DNA of 64,000 nucleotides, taken from contig NZ_CAAAIW010000011.1 in the NCBI RefSeq assembly GCF_900640115.1, positions 1-64,000 on the forward strand. Direction: 5' to 3'. The position numbers were made by a program, and so were the translations under genes. This DNA is from Legionella yabuuchiae (lineage in GTDB: Bacteria > Pseudomonadota > Gammaproteobacteria > Legionellales > Legionellaceae). The notes under the pieces were generated by a model, which saw nothing but the letters and a program-made list of their open reading frames with translations, was not told the origin of the DNA and searched no databases. Below are positions 1 through 8,846 of the stretch, piece after piece (position 1 is the first letter of the stretch; the number at the start of each line of letters is the position of its first letter).

Positions 1-1
1 G

Positions 2-142
2 GTTTATTATGAAATTCATTCTGATGTCTACGAAGCAATAACCAGAGAAAAACGCATCAAGAAGTGGAACCGACAATGGAAAATAAACCTTATCGAGCAA
101 AACAACTCCCAGTGGCTTGATTTGGGCATCGGATTATTTTGA
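2..142 (+). CDS. GIY-YIG family nuclease, C-terminal fragment (truncated by window edge)
   Basis: An open frame entering from the left edge ends at TGA 140-142 and gives 46 residues. It contains 'AITREKRIKKWNR' followed by 'KINLIEQNN', the typical C-terminal half of the small YhbQ/UPF0213-type GIY-YIG endonuclease domain, where the Arg-Glu-Lys-Arg-Ile-Lys-Lys-Trp segment is strongly conserved. The catalytic GIY and YIG strands lie outside the window. Such single-domain proteins are about 80-100 residues, so roughly half is visible. A GC-rich palindrome follows 10 bases after the stop. The family assignment is firm from this motif. The cellular role of stand-alone members is poorly known. Confidence 0.8.
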   Translation, partial: VYYEIHSDVYEAITREKRIKKWNRQWKINLIEQNNSQWLDLGIGLF

Positions 143-151
143 TGGATGGTT

Positions 152-194
152 GCCCGCCTGCGCGGGCATGACAGGTTTTTTGTCATGTACAGAG
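152..194. repeat. Compound palindromic repeat behind the GIY-YIG gene
   Basis: Two adjoining hairpins: GCCCGC/GCGGGC (152-157, 162-167), then CATGACA/TGTCATG (167-173, 181-187) followed by TACAGAG. The second hairpin plus tail matches, in inverted orientation, the palindrome at 63946-63980 at the other end of the window. It may also terminate the GIY-YIG transcript, since a T-run lies in its loop. Repeat-family membership is inferred from these two copies only. Confidence 0.65.
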
Positions 195-278
195 AAGCCT
201 AATGCAAATAAACTCTTGCCCGTAATCGGCAACATCATTATACTTGATTTATGTTACTTAATTCATCCGTCTAATTTC

Positions 279-806
279 ATGAATAAACACGGTGGAGTCC
301 GACCTGGTGCTGGTCGGCCTAAAGGACAGGGAAAATATGGCGAACCCACTAAATCAATGCGTGTGCCCATTTCACGAGTAGAGGAGGTGTTAGCTTTTTT
401 AGATCAAGAAAGCGAAGCATTTGCATTGCCTTTATATGGCAGTACGGTAAGAGCAGGTTTCCCCTCCCCTGCGGATGACTATATTGAACGTAAGCTGGAT
501 TTAAATACCCATTTAATTAAACACCCCGCCGCTACCTTTTTTGTAAAAGCAGCAGGAGAGTCAATGATTAATGCCGGCATTCAATCTGGCGATATTTTAG
601 TCGTTGATCGCAGCTTAGAAGCTAGCCATAACAAAATTGTGATCGCTGCCATCGATGGCGAGCTTACCGTTAAACGTCTTTCCCGTAAGGCGGGTAAAGT
701 ACGATTGGTGGCCGAAAATCCGGAGTTTGAACCCATTGACATTACTGAAGAGCAAGAGTTAGTGATTTGGGGTGTTGTAACCCACGTGATTCATCAAGTG
801 ATCTAA
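279..806 (+). CDS. umuD: UmuD-like self-cleaving translesion polymerase V subunit
   Basis: A 175-residue LexA/UmuD-family (peptidase S24) protein. Self-cleavage of UmuD gives the form that joins UmuC in DNA polymerase V. Expected features are visible: an AG cleavage site at A59-G60 ('VRAGF'), the nucleophile Ser95 in 'AGESM' and the general base Lys132 in 'TVKRL'. The N-terminus carries a basic 'RPGAGRPKGQGKYG' segment typical of the UmuD subgroup in Legionella-like bacteria. The ATG at 279 is preferred: the frame is open upstream to 117, but that 54-codon extension translates the upstream repeat and has no family similarity. No umuC follows; the next gene is convergent. No LexA box was recognised upstream. 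Confidence 0.9.
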   Translation: MNKHGGVRPGAGRPKGQGKYGEPTKSMRVPISRVEEVLAFLDQESEAFALPLYGSTVRAGFPSPADDYIERKLDLNTHLIKHPAATFFVKAAGESMINAGIQSGDILVVDRSLEASHNKIVIAAIDGELTVKRLSRKAGKVRLVAENPEFEPIDITEEQELVIWGVVTHVIHQVI

Positions 807-947
807 AGAACAGTAAATGTCTACTTTTCCAAACGCCACAAACAGTTGCCGGATTCTTTTGTAGAATTCTCCGAAAAGCCTTATTTGGTATATCTTTATA
901 GCAAATAATTCTAAACAATGCTCACAAAAGAAACCATCTATGCTACG

Positions 948-1805
948 CTATTTTTTCTTAGATAATTCAACACATTGTTGATTAAAGGCGTGAGTAAATT
1001 GCTTTAACTCATCCGGCTGTAATTTGCCATTAAATTGTTTATGATACGTTTGTAACAACTTATCAAAGCAGCCTTGATATTTCGGGCCAAAGTTGCTTTC
1101 CCCATCATCCACATCTTGTTGAGCGTTCAGGTTAATATTTAACAACGTCTCTTTATCAAATTCAGGACCAATGCTTCGTTCATAAACTGCGGTTGCGACA
1201 CAACAGGCAGCACAAGCGGATAGCTCATCGTACGCCTTAACTTGATGCGGGTTATCGTTCGCCAAAGTAAGGAAATCATAAGGTGTCAAATTAATGCTAT
1301 ACACTAAATGAGCACCAGTTTCATTTTCAACGCGCTTAACCTCATCAATTCCATTATTACACCGGTCACCACTGTGAAAAGGTGTGATTTTAAGTTGATT
1401 GCTATCGCGAGTGACAAGACTAATTGAAGAAAACGCTCCCGTTCCGCCACTATTATTTAACGTTTCTACAATGACAGACTGACCAAGCATTCCTAGGGGC
1501 TTGTAATAACTATACCCCTGACTCGTAAATGCTTGATTCATGTTCCAAGCATAATCATATCCGAAGTATCCTTTATCGGTTAAATGAGTATTCTTTCCGG
1601 TGATGCTGCGGCCTGGTTCAGAGTGTAATCCACAAGTCGCTAAATCGACCATTCCACCCGTATCTTCTGACTCATAAAAGCAAAGAGGATCAATGGGTTT
1701 TCCATTGAACAGTAATGCTTGTGAAAAACGAACCTCTGAGGCAAATGAAACAGAGGCTAGAAACAAGGAAATAAGCAGCATACTAACTTTAAAAATGTAA
1801 TTCAT
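948..1805 (-). CDS. Secreted or periplasmic cysteine-rich protein of unknown function
   Basis: A 285-residue protein with a clear N-terminal signal peptide: basic start, hydrophobic core 'MLLISLFLASVSFA', probable cleavage after residue 22. The mature part has eight cysteines, including a 'CAACC' cluster near residue 200, which suggests disulfide bonding in the periplasm or outside the cell. I do not recognise a domain. The gene is convergent with umuD and lies 24 bases downstream of pyrD on the same strand, so it may be the last gene of a methyltransferase-pyrD unit. The basic Lys-rich tail 'ELSKKK' could be tested as a secretion signal, but nothing in the sequence decides this. Exported hypothetical protein is the safe call. 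Confidence 0.75.
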   Translation of the reverse strand: MNYIFKVSMLLISLFLASVSFASEVRFSQALLFNGKPIDPLCFYESEDTGGMVDLATCGLHSEPGRSITGKNTHLTDKGYFGYDYAWNMNQAFTSQGYSYYKPLGMLGQSVIVETLNNSGGTGAFSSISLVTRDSNQLKITPFHSGDRCNNGIDEVKRVENETGAHLVYSINLTPYDFLTLANDNPHQVKAYDELSACAACCVATAVYERSIGPEFDKETLLNINLNAQQDVDDGESNFGPKYQGCFDKLLQTYHKQFNGKLQPDELKQFTHAFNQQCVELSKKK

Positions 1806-1829
1806 AGCTTCCTCACATTATTATGACGG

Positions 1830-2825
1830 TTAGGGAAGCTCCCTAACCAGCTTTGAAACAAGGCCAGGGCCTTCATAAATCAACCCCGTATAAACCTGCA
1901 ACAAATTGGCCCCAGCAGCTAGTTTTTCCTGTGCAGTATTAGAATTATCAATTCCACCGGAAGCAATTAAACAAACTTGATTTCCAACGACGCTTTTTAT
2001 TAAACGTAAACAGTGAGTAGCGCGACTGGCTAATGGTTTCCCACTCAGACCACCGGCCTCTTTTCCATGAGAAAATTGCTCCACTTTTTCTCGCGCCGCG
2101 GTAGTATTCGTTGCGATAATACCGTCAATCCCTTGATTGACAATAATCTCAGCCATTCTTTTTAAATCATCATCTTCTTCATCTGGTGAAACTTTGACGA
2201 CGAGAGGAACATAACGTTGGTGTTGGTCTGAAAGCTGTAGCTGTTCATCGCGCAATTCACTGATTAAATCAATAAAAAAGTCGCCCTGTTGTAGTTGCCG
2301 TAACCCTGGGGTATTTGGAGATGAGATGTTAATAGTGACATAAGAAGCGTAAGGATAAACCGCTTTAAAACAGGTTATATAATCTTCTGACGCTTCTTGC
2401 AAAGGAGTGTCTTTATTTTTTCCAATATTGATCCCTAAAATCCCTTGGTAACGAGCGTTTTGAACATTATTTATCAGCTCATTTACACCATGGTTATTAA
2501 AGCCCATACGGTTAATTAGCGCTTTGGCTTCAGGCAAACGAAATAAACGAGGCTTATTGTTTCCTAGTTGGGGACGAGGCGTTACTGTTCCGACTTCGAT
2601 AAAGCCAAATCCAAGTTTAGATAACGCATCCAAATGCAAGGCATTTTTATCTAACCCTGCGGCCAGGCCAACTGGATTAGGAAATTCATACCCCATTGCT
2701 TTTACTGGCTTTTTCGCGGGTGAGGAAAAACAGAACTTAGGAACAACGTGCAATGCTTTAAGTGATAGATTATGGGCTTTTTCAGCGTCTAGTTTAAATA
2801 AAAGAGGACGAAGGAGTGAATACAT
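1830..2825 (-). CDS. pyrD: Dihydroorotate dehydrogenase (quinone), class 2
   Basis: 331 residues, the normal length for class 2 PyrD, which oxidises dihydroorotate to orotate in pyrimidine synthesis at the inner membrane with ubiquinone as acceptor. Visible signatures are the N-terminal membrane-associating helices (about 1-30), '[10 protein letters not shown]' (FMN site), '[14 protein letters not shown]' with the catalytic Ser of class 2 enzymes, 'KVSPDEED', 'IIATNTT' and the phosphate-binding 'IASGGID'. It starts 3 bases after the methyltransferase gene stop, so the two are almost certainly co-transcribed. Confidence 0.97.
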   Translation of the reverse strand: MYSLLRPLLFKLDAEKAHNLSLKALHVVPKFCFSSPAKKPVKAMGYEFPNPVGLAAGLDKNALHLDALSKLGFGFIEVGTVTPRPQLGNNKPRLFRLPEAKALINRMGFNNHGVNELINNVQNARYQGILGINIGKNKDTPLQEASEDYITCFKAVYPYASYVTINISSPNTPGLRQLQQGDFFIDLISELRDEQLQLSDQHQRYVPLVVKVSPDEEDDDLKRMAEIIVNQGIDGIIATNTTAAREKVEQFSHGKEAGGLSGKPLASRATHCLRLIKSVVGNQVCLIASGGIDNSNTAQEKLAAGANLLQVYTGLIYEGPGLVSKLVRELP

Positions 2826-2828
2826 AAA

Positions 2829-3518
2829 TTATTCACTCACATCACATTGCTGGGCCCATACTCTGAGCATCGCATTACCTTGTTGTTGCAAAGCATATTG
2901 AACCTCTCTTACCTCAGTGCCATAATTTTCCTGTTGCAAGCCTAATAAAACCGGCCCTAGAAACGGGGAAGGTTGACCGTCGCGATCGATTAAAGGAAAA
3001 ATACGAACTTCTTTAGCGACTCTGGCCAATTCTTTGATAACCTTTAGATGGAATGAAACATCCTGGTCATCAAGATCTGCAAAAAGATAATGCGAACTTA
3101 AAGCAACATCAAACGAAAAGTCAGCAAAGGGTAACGTAATGTCTTTCACTGGAACATAACGGCTTTCTACGCGCCCTTGTTCATAATCGGCAAAAAATTC
3201 CTGAATGCCTTGGCGACGCTTAGCAATAAGACTTTCCAAACCATTATACCGGCTAAAGTCAAATTTATCTTGATCCTGCTTAACGTTGGCCACCATGTCA
3301 TCAAAAATTAACGAGACTTTGGTAAAGAGCGTGGATTTATCTAAAGTAAATAAAGGGTCGCAACTCACCACATGATTTGTTGATTCATTTAATTCTGAAT
3401 TAATCGCACTGGGCCCACACCCATATTCTAGAATTCTTTTATCAAAATCAGACCAGGATAAATCAAACATCTCGCGATATTCTTCAACATGGTGGCCCCA
3501 AAGTACCAATTCACGCAT
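2829..3518 (-). CDS. SAM-dependent methyltransferase-like protein
   Basis: 229 residues with a class I methyltransferase beginning: 'ILEYGCGPSAIN' (motif I, about 29-40) and an acidic end of strand 2 at 'SCDPLF'. Later 'LPFADFSFDVALSSHYLF' matches the motif IV region of the Methyltransf_11 family, but the substrate is not predictable. The Met at 3518 fits the fold. It is directly followed by pyrD with a 3-base gap. Conserved hypothetical methyltransferases of this type occur next to pyrD in some Legionella-like genomes as I remember them; that is recollection, not proof. Confidence 0.8.
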   Translation of the reverse strand: MRELVLWGHHVEEYREMFDLSWSDFDKRILEYGCGPSAINSELNESTNHVVSCDPLFTLDKSTLFTKVSLIFDDMVANVKQDQDKFDFSRYNGLESLIAKRRQGIQEFFADYEQGRVESRYVPVKDITLPFADFSFDVALSSHYLFADLDDQDVSFHLKVIKELARVAKEVRIFPLIDRDGQPSPFLGPVLLGLQQENYGTEVREVQYALQQQGNAMLRVWAQQCDVSE

Positions 3519-3538
3519 GGCCTTACTCCTTCATACTT

Positions 3539-3588
3539 TATACCCATTCCATCTGAAAATCCCAATATCTTCAGGTGGAATGGGTATA
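3539..3588. repeat. Short palindromic element with TATACCC ends
   Basis: Inverted arms of 18 bases (3539-3556 and 3571-3588) match at 17 positions; the outermost bases are TATACCC and GGGTATA. The same ends occur at 27325-27403 and, in degraded form, at 52180. It lies between the methyltransferase start and liuA. TA at both outer ends fits a TA target duplication as made by IS630/Tc1-type transposases; that link is inference. Confidence 0.65.
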
Positions 3589-3671
3589 TAATAAATAACT
3601 CCGCAAGCTTCACAACTTGAATTATGAGAGGTATAGTCTATCGTATTTGAATTAGCAACAGGAAGTCTCTT

Positions 3672-4835
3672 ATGCACCATGGTCTAAAACATCCTCTTGG
3701 CGAGACCTATGATCTTTTACGAGACAGCGTCCATCAATTCGCATCGCGCGAAATTGTTCCTATTGCCGCTGAAATTGATGCCAAAAATGCTTTTCCTAAT
3801 CATCTTTGGCAAATGTTAGGAGATTTAGGCGTACTAGGTATCACCGTGAGTGAAGAGTACGGCGGGGCTAATATGGGTTATTTAGCTCATGCCATTGCCA
3901 TGGAGGAAATTTCTCGCGCATCTGCCTCTGTTGGCTTAAGTTATGGCGCCCATTCAAATTTGTGCGTTAATCAAATTTATCTGAATGGCACAGAGCGCCA
4001 AAAACAAACCTATTTGCCCAAACTAGTCAGCGGTGAATACATTGGTGCTTTAGCGATGAGTGAATCCAACGCGGGTTCGGATGTGGTCAGCATGCAATTA
4101 AGCGCTCAAAACAAGGGCGACTATTATCAGCTAAATGGCACCAAAATGTGGATCACCAATGGTCCTGATGCGGATGTATTGGTGGTCTATGCTAAAACCA
4201 ATAAGGAAGCTAAAAGTCGGGGCATCACCGCCTTTATTATCGAACAGGGGTTTAAAGGATTTAGGACAGCTCAAAAGCTCGATAAACTTGGTATGCGTGG
4301 CTCTAACACCTGCGAGCTCGTTTTTGAAGATTGCGAAGTACCTAAAGAAAATATTTTAGGCGAACTTAATGAAGGCGTGAACGTCTTAATGAGTGGGCTT
4401 GACTATGAACGAACCATATTAGCCGCAGGCCCTGTAGGAATTATGCAGGCTTGTCTGGATGTGGTTTTGCCCTATATCCATGAGCGTCAACAGTTCAATC
4501 AATCTATCGGAGAATTTCAATTTATTCAGGGTAAAGTTGCCGATATGTATACTGAACTGAATGCTTCTCGGGCTTATCTTTATGCCGTGGCAAATGCCTG
4601 TGACCAAGGTTTAGTTAGCCGGAAAGACGCAGCCAGTGTTATTCTATATACAGCTGAAAAAGCGACCCAAATGGCGCTACAAGCCATTCAGATTCTGGGA
4701 GGAAATGGGTATATTAATGAGTATCCCACAGGAAGACTGCTTCGAGACGCTAAGCTCTATGAAATTGGTGCCGGAACATCAGAGATTCGACGAATGCTGA
4801 TTGGCCGAGAACTTTTTAAAGAAACAGGCGCTTAG
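3672..4835 (+). CDS. liuA: Isovaleryl-CoA dehydrogenase
   Basis: 387-residue acyl-CoA dehydrogenase that oxidises isovaleryl-CoA to 3-methylcrotonyl-CoA with FAD, passing electrons to ETF. Isovaleryl specificity is supported by the catalytic base position. A Glu sits in 'LDYER' (E246), where isovaleryl-CoA dehydrogenases place it, while the usual C-terminal Glu of other family members is replaced in '[10 protein letters not shown]'. Other signatures are '[10 protein letters not shown]', 'MWITNG' and 'QILGGNGY'. It is the first gene of the liu operon. 'AGGAAG' lies 9 bases before the ATG. All following liu genes are on the same strand with short gaps. Confidence 0.95.
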   Translation: MHHGLKHPLGETYDLLRDSVHQFASREIVPIAAEIDAKNAFPNHLWQMLGDLGVLGITVSEEYGGANMGYLAHAIAMEEISRASASVGLSYGAHSNLCVNQIYLNGTERQKQTYLPKLVSGEYIGALAMSESNAGSDVVSMQLSAQNKGDYYQLNGTKMWITNGPDADVLVVYAKTNKEAKSRGITAFIIEQGFKGFRTAQKLDKLGMRGSNTCELVFEDCEVPKENILGELNEGVNVLMSGLDYERTILAAGPVGIMQACLDVVLPYIHERQQFNQSIGEFQFIQGKVADMYTELNASRAYLYAVANACDQGLVSRKDAASVILYTAEKATQMALQAIQILGGNGYINEYPTGRLLRDAKLYEIGAGTSEIRRMLIGRELFKETGA

Positions 4836-4873
4836 GTCTCTAACCACCACTATCGATTAAAAAAGGAATGCAT

Positions 4874-6058
4874 ATGAACCAGGACGATATCGTCATTGTT
4901 GCCGCCAAACGCACCCCAACGGGCAACATGTTGGGAAATTTATCTTCACTATCAGCTCCAGAATTGGGTGCCGTTGCCCATAAAGCTGCAATAGCTCAAG
5001 CAGGTATTGATCCTTCCGATATTGATGAAGTCATTAGCGGTTGTGTGTTACAAGCCGGTATTGGCCAAGCCCCTGCTCGACAAGCGGCAAAATTTGCAGG
5101 ACTACCAGATCATACCCCAGCCAGCACCGTCAATAAAATGTGTGGCTCAGGCATGAAAACCGTAATGCTTGGACATGACTTAATTAAATCGGGTTCCGCA
5201 AAGGTTGTATTAGCCAGCGGTATGGAAAGCATGAGTAATGCGCCCTATTTACTATCAAAAGCCAGAAGCGGTTATCGTTTAGGTCATGGTGAATTAAAAG
5301 ATCACATGTTTTTAGATGGTCTCGAAGACGCTTATGATCGTGGGAAATTAATGGGTGTTTTTGCTGAAAAAACGGCCGAGCGTTATAATTTTAGCCGTGA
5401 AGAACAAGATGAATTTGCTAAACGATCCATGTCCCGAGCAATTAAAGCGGAGCAAGCTGGTCAATTTAAGCTAGAAATTGCACCCGTAACCGTTAAAACC
5501 AAATCCGAAGAGATTATCATTGACCGCGATGAAGGCCCTGATGAGAAAAAATTAGCCAAAATTTCCCAGCTACGACCAGCCTTTAAACCCGATGGCACCG
5601 TAACTGCTGCTAATTCCAGTTCGATATCCGATGGTGCTGCCAGTCTCATTTTAATGACGGCAGAAGAGGCTGAAAAGCGAGGAATCAAGCCCTTAGCAAG
5701 AATTGTCGCACACGCAGGTCACGCCCAAGCACCTGAGTGGTTTACAACAGCGCCAGTCACTGCAATAAAAAAAGTATTGGAAAAGGCTGGCTGGAAGCCA
5801 GATGATGTTGATTTGTATGAAATCAATGAAGCCTTTGCTGTAGTCACAATGGCCGCCATAAACGATCTTGAACTGGATATTGAGCAGGTCAATATCCATG
5901 GTGGCGCTTGTTCTCTAGGCCACCCCATTGGTGCATCAGGCGCTCGCATCATCGTCACCTTGCTTTATGCATTAAAAGAACAACATAAACAACGTGGCGT
6001 CGCAGCGTTATGTATTGGTGGAGGAGAAGCGACAGCCATCGCGCTTGAACTTCTATAA
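4874..6058 (+). CDS. atoB: Acetyl-CoA C-acetyltransferase (thiolase)
   Basis: 394-residue biosynthetic-type thiolase that interconverts acetoacetyl-CoA and two acetyl-CoA. The acyl-carrying Cys is in 'VNKMCGSGMK', with 'GGACSLGHPIGASGAR' (catalytic His) and 'CIGGGEA' (second Cys) near the C-terminus. Two in-frame ATGs exist at 4868 and 4874. The ribosome site AAAAGGA (4861-4867) touches the first but is 6 bases from the second, so 4874 is chosen. Within the liu operon it disposes of acetoacetyl-CoA produced through AacS. Confidence 0.94.
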   Translation: MNQDDIVIVAAKRTPTGNMLGNLSSLSAPELGAVAHKAAIAQAGIDPSDIDEVISGCVLQAGIGQAPARQAAKFAGLPDHTPASTVNKMCGSGMKTVMLGHDLIKSGSAKVVLASGMESMSNAPYLLSKARSGYRLGHGELKDHMFLDGLEDAYDRGKLMGVFAEKTAERYNFSREEQDEFAKRSMSRAIKAEQAGQFKLEIAPVTVKTKSEEIIIDRDEGPDEKKLAKISQLRPAFKPDGTVTAANSSSISDGAASLILMTAEEAEKRGIKPLARIVAHAGHAQAPEWFTTAPVTAIKKVLEKAGWKPDDVDLYEINEAFAVVTMAAINDLELDIEQVNIHGGACSLGHPIGASGARIIVTLLYALKEQHKQRGVAALCIGGGEATAIALELL

Positions 6059-6078
6059 TTTATCACTCAGCGGATGAC

Positions 6079-6411
6079 ATGATGGTACGAAATACAATAT
6101 TAAAACAGGGATTCATTTATCTATTGCTGAGCATCATTATTGTGGTCTTTGCTGAGTACGCTCAGATGATCATTGTATATCTCGACATGCTCTATACGTT
6201 TGTAAATCTCAAACTCGCTCCGGTCTTTAGCCAGAGCGAGTTAGGAATTATGATAAGACGTGTCTTTTCTTTGGTAATCATTCCAATCCTCATTGCCGCC
6301 ATACCTGCCTTAATTTATCGACTAATTAAAGGGAAAAACATGCCCTATTTTATTCAAATTACCTGGCTTTTGTGGTTGGTGATTGTCCTAAGTAAAATAT
6401 TGATTGGATAA
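6079..6411 (+). CDS. Small membrane protein within the leucine catabolic operon
   Basis: 110 residues with three hydrophobic segments: about 11-34 ('FIYLLLSIIIVVF'), 63-83 ('VFSLVIIPILIAAIPALIY') and 92-109 ('ITWLLWLVIVLSKILI'). No domain is recognised. It lies 20 bases after the thiolase and 6 bases before liuB, so it is surely transcribed with them. Its position between catabolic enzymes suggests a part in substrate uptake or membrane electron transfer, but the sequence gives no direct support. A second ATG follows immediately (6082), leaving the exact start uncertain by one codon. Confidence 0.8.
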   Translation: MMVRNTILKQGFIYLLLSIIIVVFAEYAQMIIVYLDMLYTFVNLKLAPVFSQSELGIMIRRVFSLVIIPILIAAIPALIYRLIKGKNMPYFIQITWLLWLVIVLSKILIG

Positions 6412-6417
6412 GGTTCA

Positions 6418-8025
6418 ATGACAAAAATTATTAGCAAACTAAACCCAGCGAGCTCTGAATTCAAGGAAAACGAAGCCTCCATGCTGGCTCTAGTCGAGAC
6501 GTTACAAAACACCGTGGCCGATATCGCGCTAGGTGGCGGTGAAACAGCACGAGAACGTCATCTAAAACATGGAAAATTATTACCACGGGAGCGATTACAA
6601 CAATTAATCGATCCGGGCAGTCCTTTTTTGGAATTGTCCCAGTTAGCCGCTTATAACGTGTATGAAGATAAAGTCCCTGCCGCGGGTTTAATTACTGGCA
6701 TTGGTCAAATTCATAGTCAAGAATGTGTCATTGTGGTTAATGACGCAACCGTTAAAGGCGGAACTTACTACCCACTTACGGTCAAAAAACATTTACGCGC
6801 GCAAGACATTGCCGAGGCGAATCATTTGCCCTGCGTTTATCTGGTTGATTCTGGCGGAGCTTTCTTGCCCTTGCAGGACGAAGTCTTCCCAGATCGTGAT
6901 CATTTCGGTCGTATTTTTTTTAATCAAGCCAATCTTTCAGCCAAAAACATCCCTCAAATTGCAGTGGTGATGGGGTCGTGTACTGCTGGAGGGGCTTACG
7001 TACCAGCGATGGCTGATGAATCCATTATGGTTCAAAATCAAGCCACCATTTTTCTTGGTGGGCCGCCTTTAGTGAAAGCCGCCACAGGGGAAGTCATTAG
7101 TGCGGAAGAATTAGGTGGGGCAGAAGTACATTGTCGAGAATCAGGGGTCGCTGACCATTATGCTGAAAATGACGAACACGCGTTGCACCTTGCGCGTCGC
7201 TGCATTAAAAATCTGAATCGCATCAAGCCAATATCAACGGTAAGAATTGAATCGAAAGATCCAGCATACGCTGAATCGGAACTTAATGGCATCATCCCAA
7301 CCGATCCGCGCAAACCCTTTGATATTCGCGAAATCATCGCCCGAATTGTCGATGGCTCAGAGTTCGATGAATTTAAAGCCTTATATGGGACGACCCTGGT
7401 TTGCGGCTTTGCCCATCTTTATGGCTATCCGGTTGGAATTGTAGCGAATAATGGTATTTTATTTGGCGAGAGCGCATTAAAAGGAACTCATTTTATTGAA
7501 TTATGCTGCCAACGTAAAATTCCTTTGATATTTTTACAAAACATCACGGGGTTTATGGTTGGCAGTAAATATGAAGCAAGCGGGATTGCGAAGCATGGTG
7601 CCAAAATGGTGACGGCGGTCGCCAACGCAAATGTTCCCAAGTTCACTGTGATCGTAGGCGGCAGCTTTGGCGCTGGAAATTATGCCATGTGTGGTCGAGC
7701 CTATTCACCAAGGTTCTTATGGTCTTGGCCAAATTCACGTATTTCAGTTATGGGTGGAGAACAAGCAGCAAATGTTCTCGCTCAAATCAACCGCGAAAAA
7801 CACAACAAGCAAGGCAGCACATGGCCTGAATCAGAGGAAGAGGCCTTCAAAGCGAAATTACGCGCGCAATATGAGGCCCAGGGAAATCCTTACTACGCCA
7901 GTGCTAGGCTTTGGGATGATGGCGTAATCGCTCCAAAAGATACTCGGCGAGTGTTGGGATTAAGTTTATCTGCGGCCATGAATGCCCCCATTGAAGACAC
8001 TCCTTTTGGTGTTTTTAGAATGTAG
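6418..8025 (+). CDS. liuB: 3-methylcrotonyl-CoA carboxylase, carboxyltransferase (beta) subunit
   Basis: 535 residues, full length for the MCC beta subunit, which transfers carboxyl from carboxybiotin to 3-methylcrotonyl-CoA giving 3-methylglutaconyl-CoA. Both crotonase-like carboxyltransferase halves are present. The N half has '[29 protein letters not shown]' features read in short pieces (GGAFLP, DEVFPD) and '[13 protein letters not shown]'. The C half has 'QNITGFMVG', '[18 protein letters not shown]' and '[10 protein letters not shown]'. It is paired with the biotinylated alpha subunit liuD two genes downstream. Confidence 0.96.
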   Translation: MTKIISKLNPASSEFKENEASMLALVETLQNTVADIALGGGETARERHLKHGKLLPRERLQQLIDPGSPFLELSQLAAYNVYEDKVPAAGLITGIGQIHSQECVIVVNDATVKGGTYYPLTVKKHLRAQDIAEANHLPCVYLVDSGGAFLPLQDEVFPDRDHFGRIFFNQANLSAKNIPQIAVVMGSCTAGGAYVPAMADESIMVQNQATIFLGGPPLVKAATGEVISAEELGGAEVHCRESGVADHYAENDEHALHLARRCIKNLNRIKPISTVRIESKDPAYAESELNGIIPTDPRKPFDIREIIARIVDGSEFDEFKALYGTTLVCGFAHLYGYPVGIVANNGILFGESALKGTHFIELCCQRKIPLIFLQNITGFMVGSKYEASGIAKHGAKMVTAVANANVPKFTVIVGGSFGAGNYAMCGRAYSPRFLWSWPNSRISVMGGEQAANVLAQINREKHNKQGSTWPESEEEAFKAKLRAQYEAQGNPYYASARLWDDGVIAPKDTRRVLGLSLSAAMNAPIEDTPFGVFRM

Positions 8026-8039
8026 GAAATCCAACGATT

Positions 8040-8816
8040 ATGAGTGACGTCCTGTATGAATTGCACGATCAAGTGTTTAAGATCACTTTAAACCGCATCG
8101 ATAAGAACAATGCATTTGATGATAAGCTTTTAGCTGAATTATTGCGTTTACTTGAACAAGCAGAAACCAATGAAACCATTCGTTGTGTGGTATTGAACGC
8201 CAATGGCAAGCACTTTTCAGCGGGCGCTGACTTAGCCTGGATGAAGCGCATGGCTGAATTCAGCGAGCAAGAAAATGTGGCTGACGCCACCGTATTGGCC
8301 AACGTGATGCACGCGCTTAACCGTAGTTCTAAACCGACCATTGCTGTAGTGCAAGGCTCAGCATATGGCGGAGGGGCAGGCTTAGCGGCGGCTTGTGATG
8401 TCGCCATTGCCTCAGAAAACGCTAAGTTTTGTTTTTCTGAAGTAAAATTAGGGTTAATACCTGCTGTAATCAGTCCCTATGTTGTCCATGCACTAGGAGC
8501 AAGAGTCGCTTCCTGGCTCTTTATGAGCGCCGAAGTCATTGATGCAAAGCGAGCCTATGAGCTTGGATTAGTTCATTACTGTGTACCTCAAGAGACCTTG
8601 CAATCGTTTTCGACGACATTTGCCGAAACTCTGACTAAAAACGCGCCAGAAGCGGTCAAAGAATCCAAAAAACTGGTTCAGTTCGTACAGAATAAACCTA
8701 TAACCGCAGCATTAATTAATGAAACGGCGTTGCTCATTGCTAAAAAGCGTGTCTCTGAAGAAGGTCAACGTGGATTAAATGCTTTTTTGAATAAAGAAAC
8801 TCCAGCTTGGGATTAG
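8040..8816 (+). CDS. liuC: Methylglutaconyl-CoA hydratase (enoyl-CoA hydratase family)
   Basis: 258-residue crotonase-fold enzyme, assigned to hydration of 3-methylglutaconyl-CoA to HMG-CoA because it lies between the two MCC subunit genes. It has 'HFSAGADLAWMKRM' (oxyanion-hole segment, about 59-72), 'GSAYGGGAGLAAACDVAIA' read as the second oxyanion loop (about 106-124), and 'FCFSEVKLGLIPAVISPYV' features where the catalytic Glu normally lies. The gap to liuB is 14 bases. Substrate is inferred from context; the fold is certain. Confidence 0.93.
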   Translation: MSDVLYELHDQVFKITLNRIDKNNAFDDKLLAELLRLLEQAETNETIRCVVLNANGKHFSAGADLAWMKRMAEFSEQENVADATVLANVMHALNRSSKPTIAVVQGSAYGGGAGLAAACDVAIASENAKFCFSEVKLGLIPAVISPYVVHALGARVASWLFMSAEVIDAKRAYELGLVHYCVPQETLQSFSTTFAETLTKNAPEAVKESKKLVQFVQNKPITAALINETALLIAKKRVSEEGQRGLNAFLNKETPAWD

Positions 8817-8846
8817 AAAATATCGCTTAGGTCTAGTGAGGCTATC

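Noticed and set aside
117-278. A 54-codon upstream extension of umuD in frame
   Set aside because: It translates through the palindromic repeat, has no similarity to UmuD proteins, and the ATG at 279 gives the usual N-terminus.
807-911. A short open stretch in frame after the umuD stop, with protein-like composition
   Set aside because: It has no start codon of its own, is only about 34 codons and shows no similarity to UmuC or anything recognised; probably chance.
3428-3613. A 61-codon minus-strand frame upstream of the methyltransferase
   Set aside because: It runs through the TATACCC palindrome and overlaps the methyltransferase start in another frame without any supporting signal.
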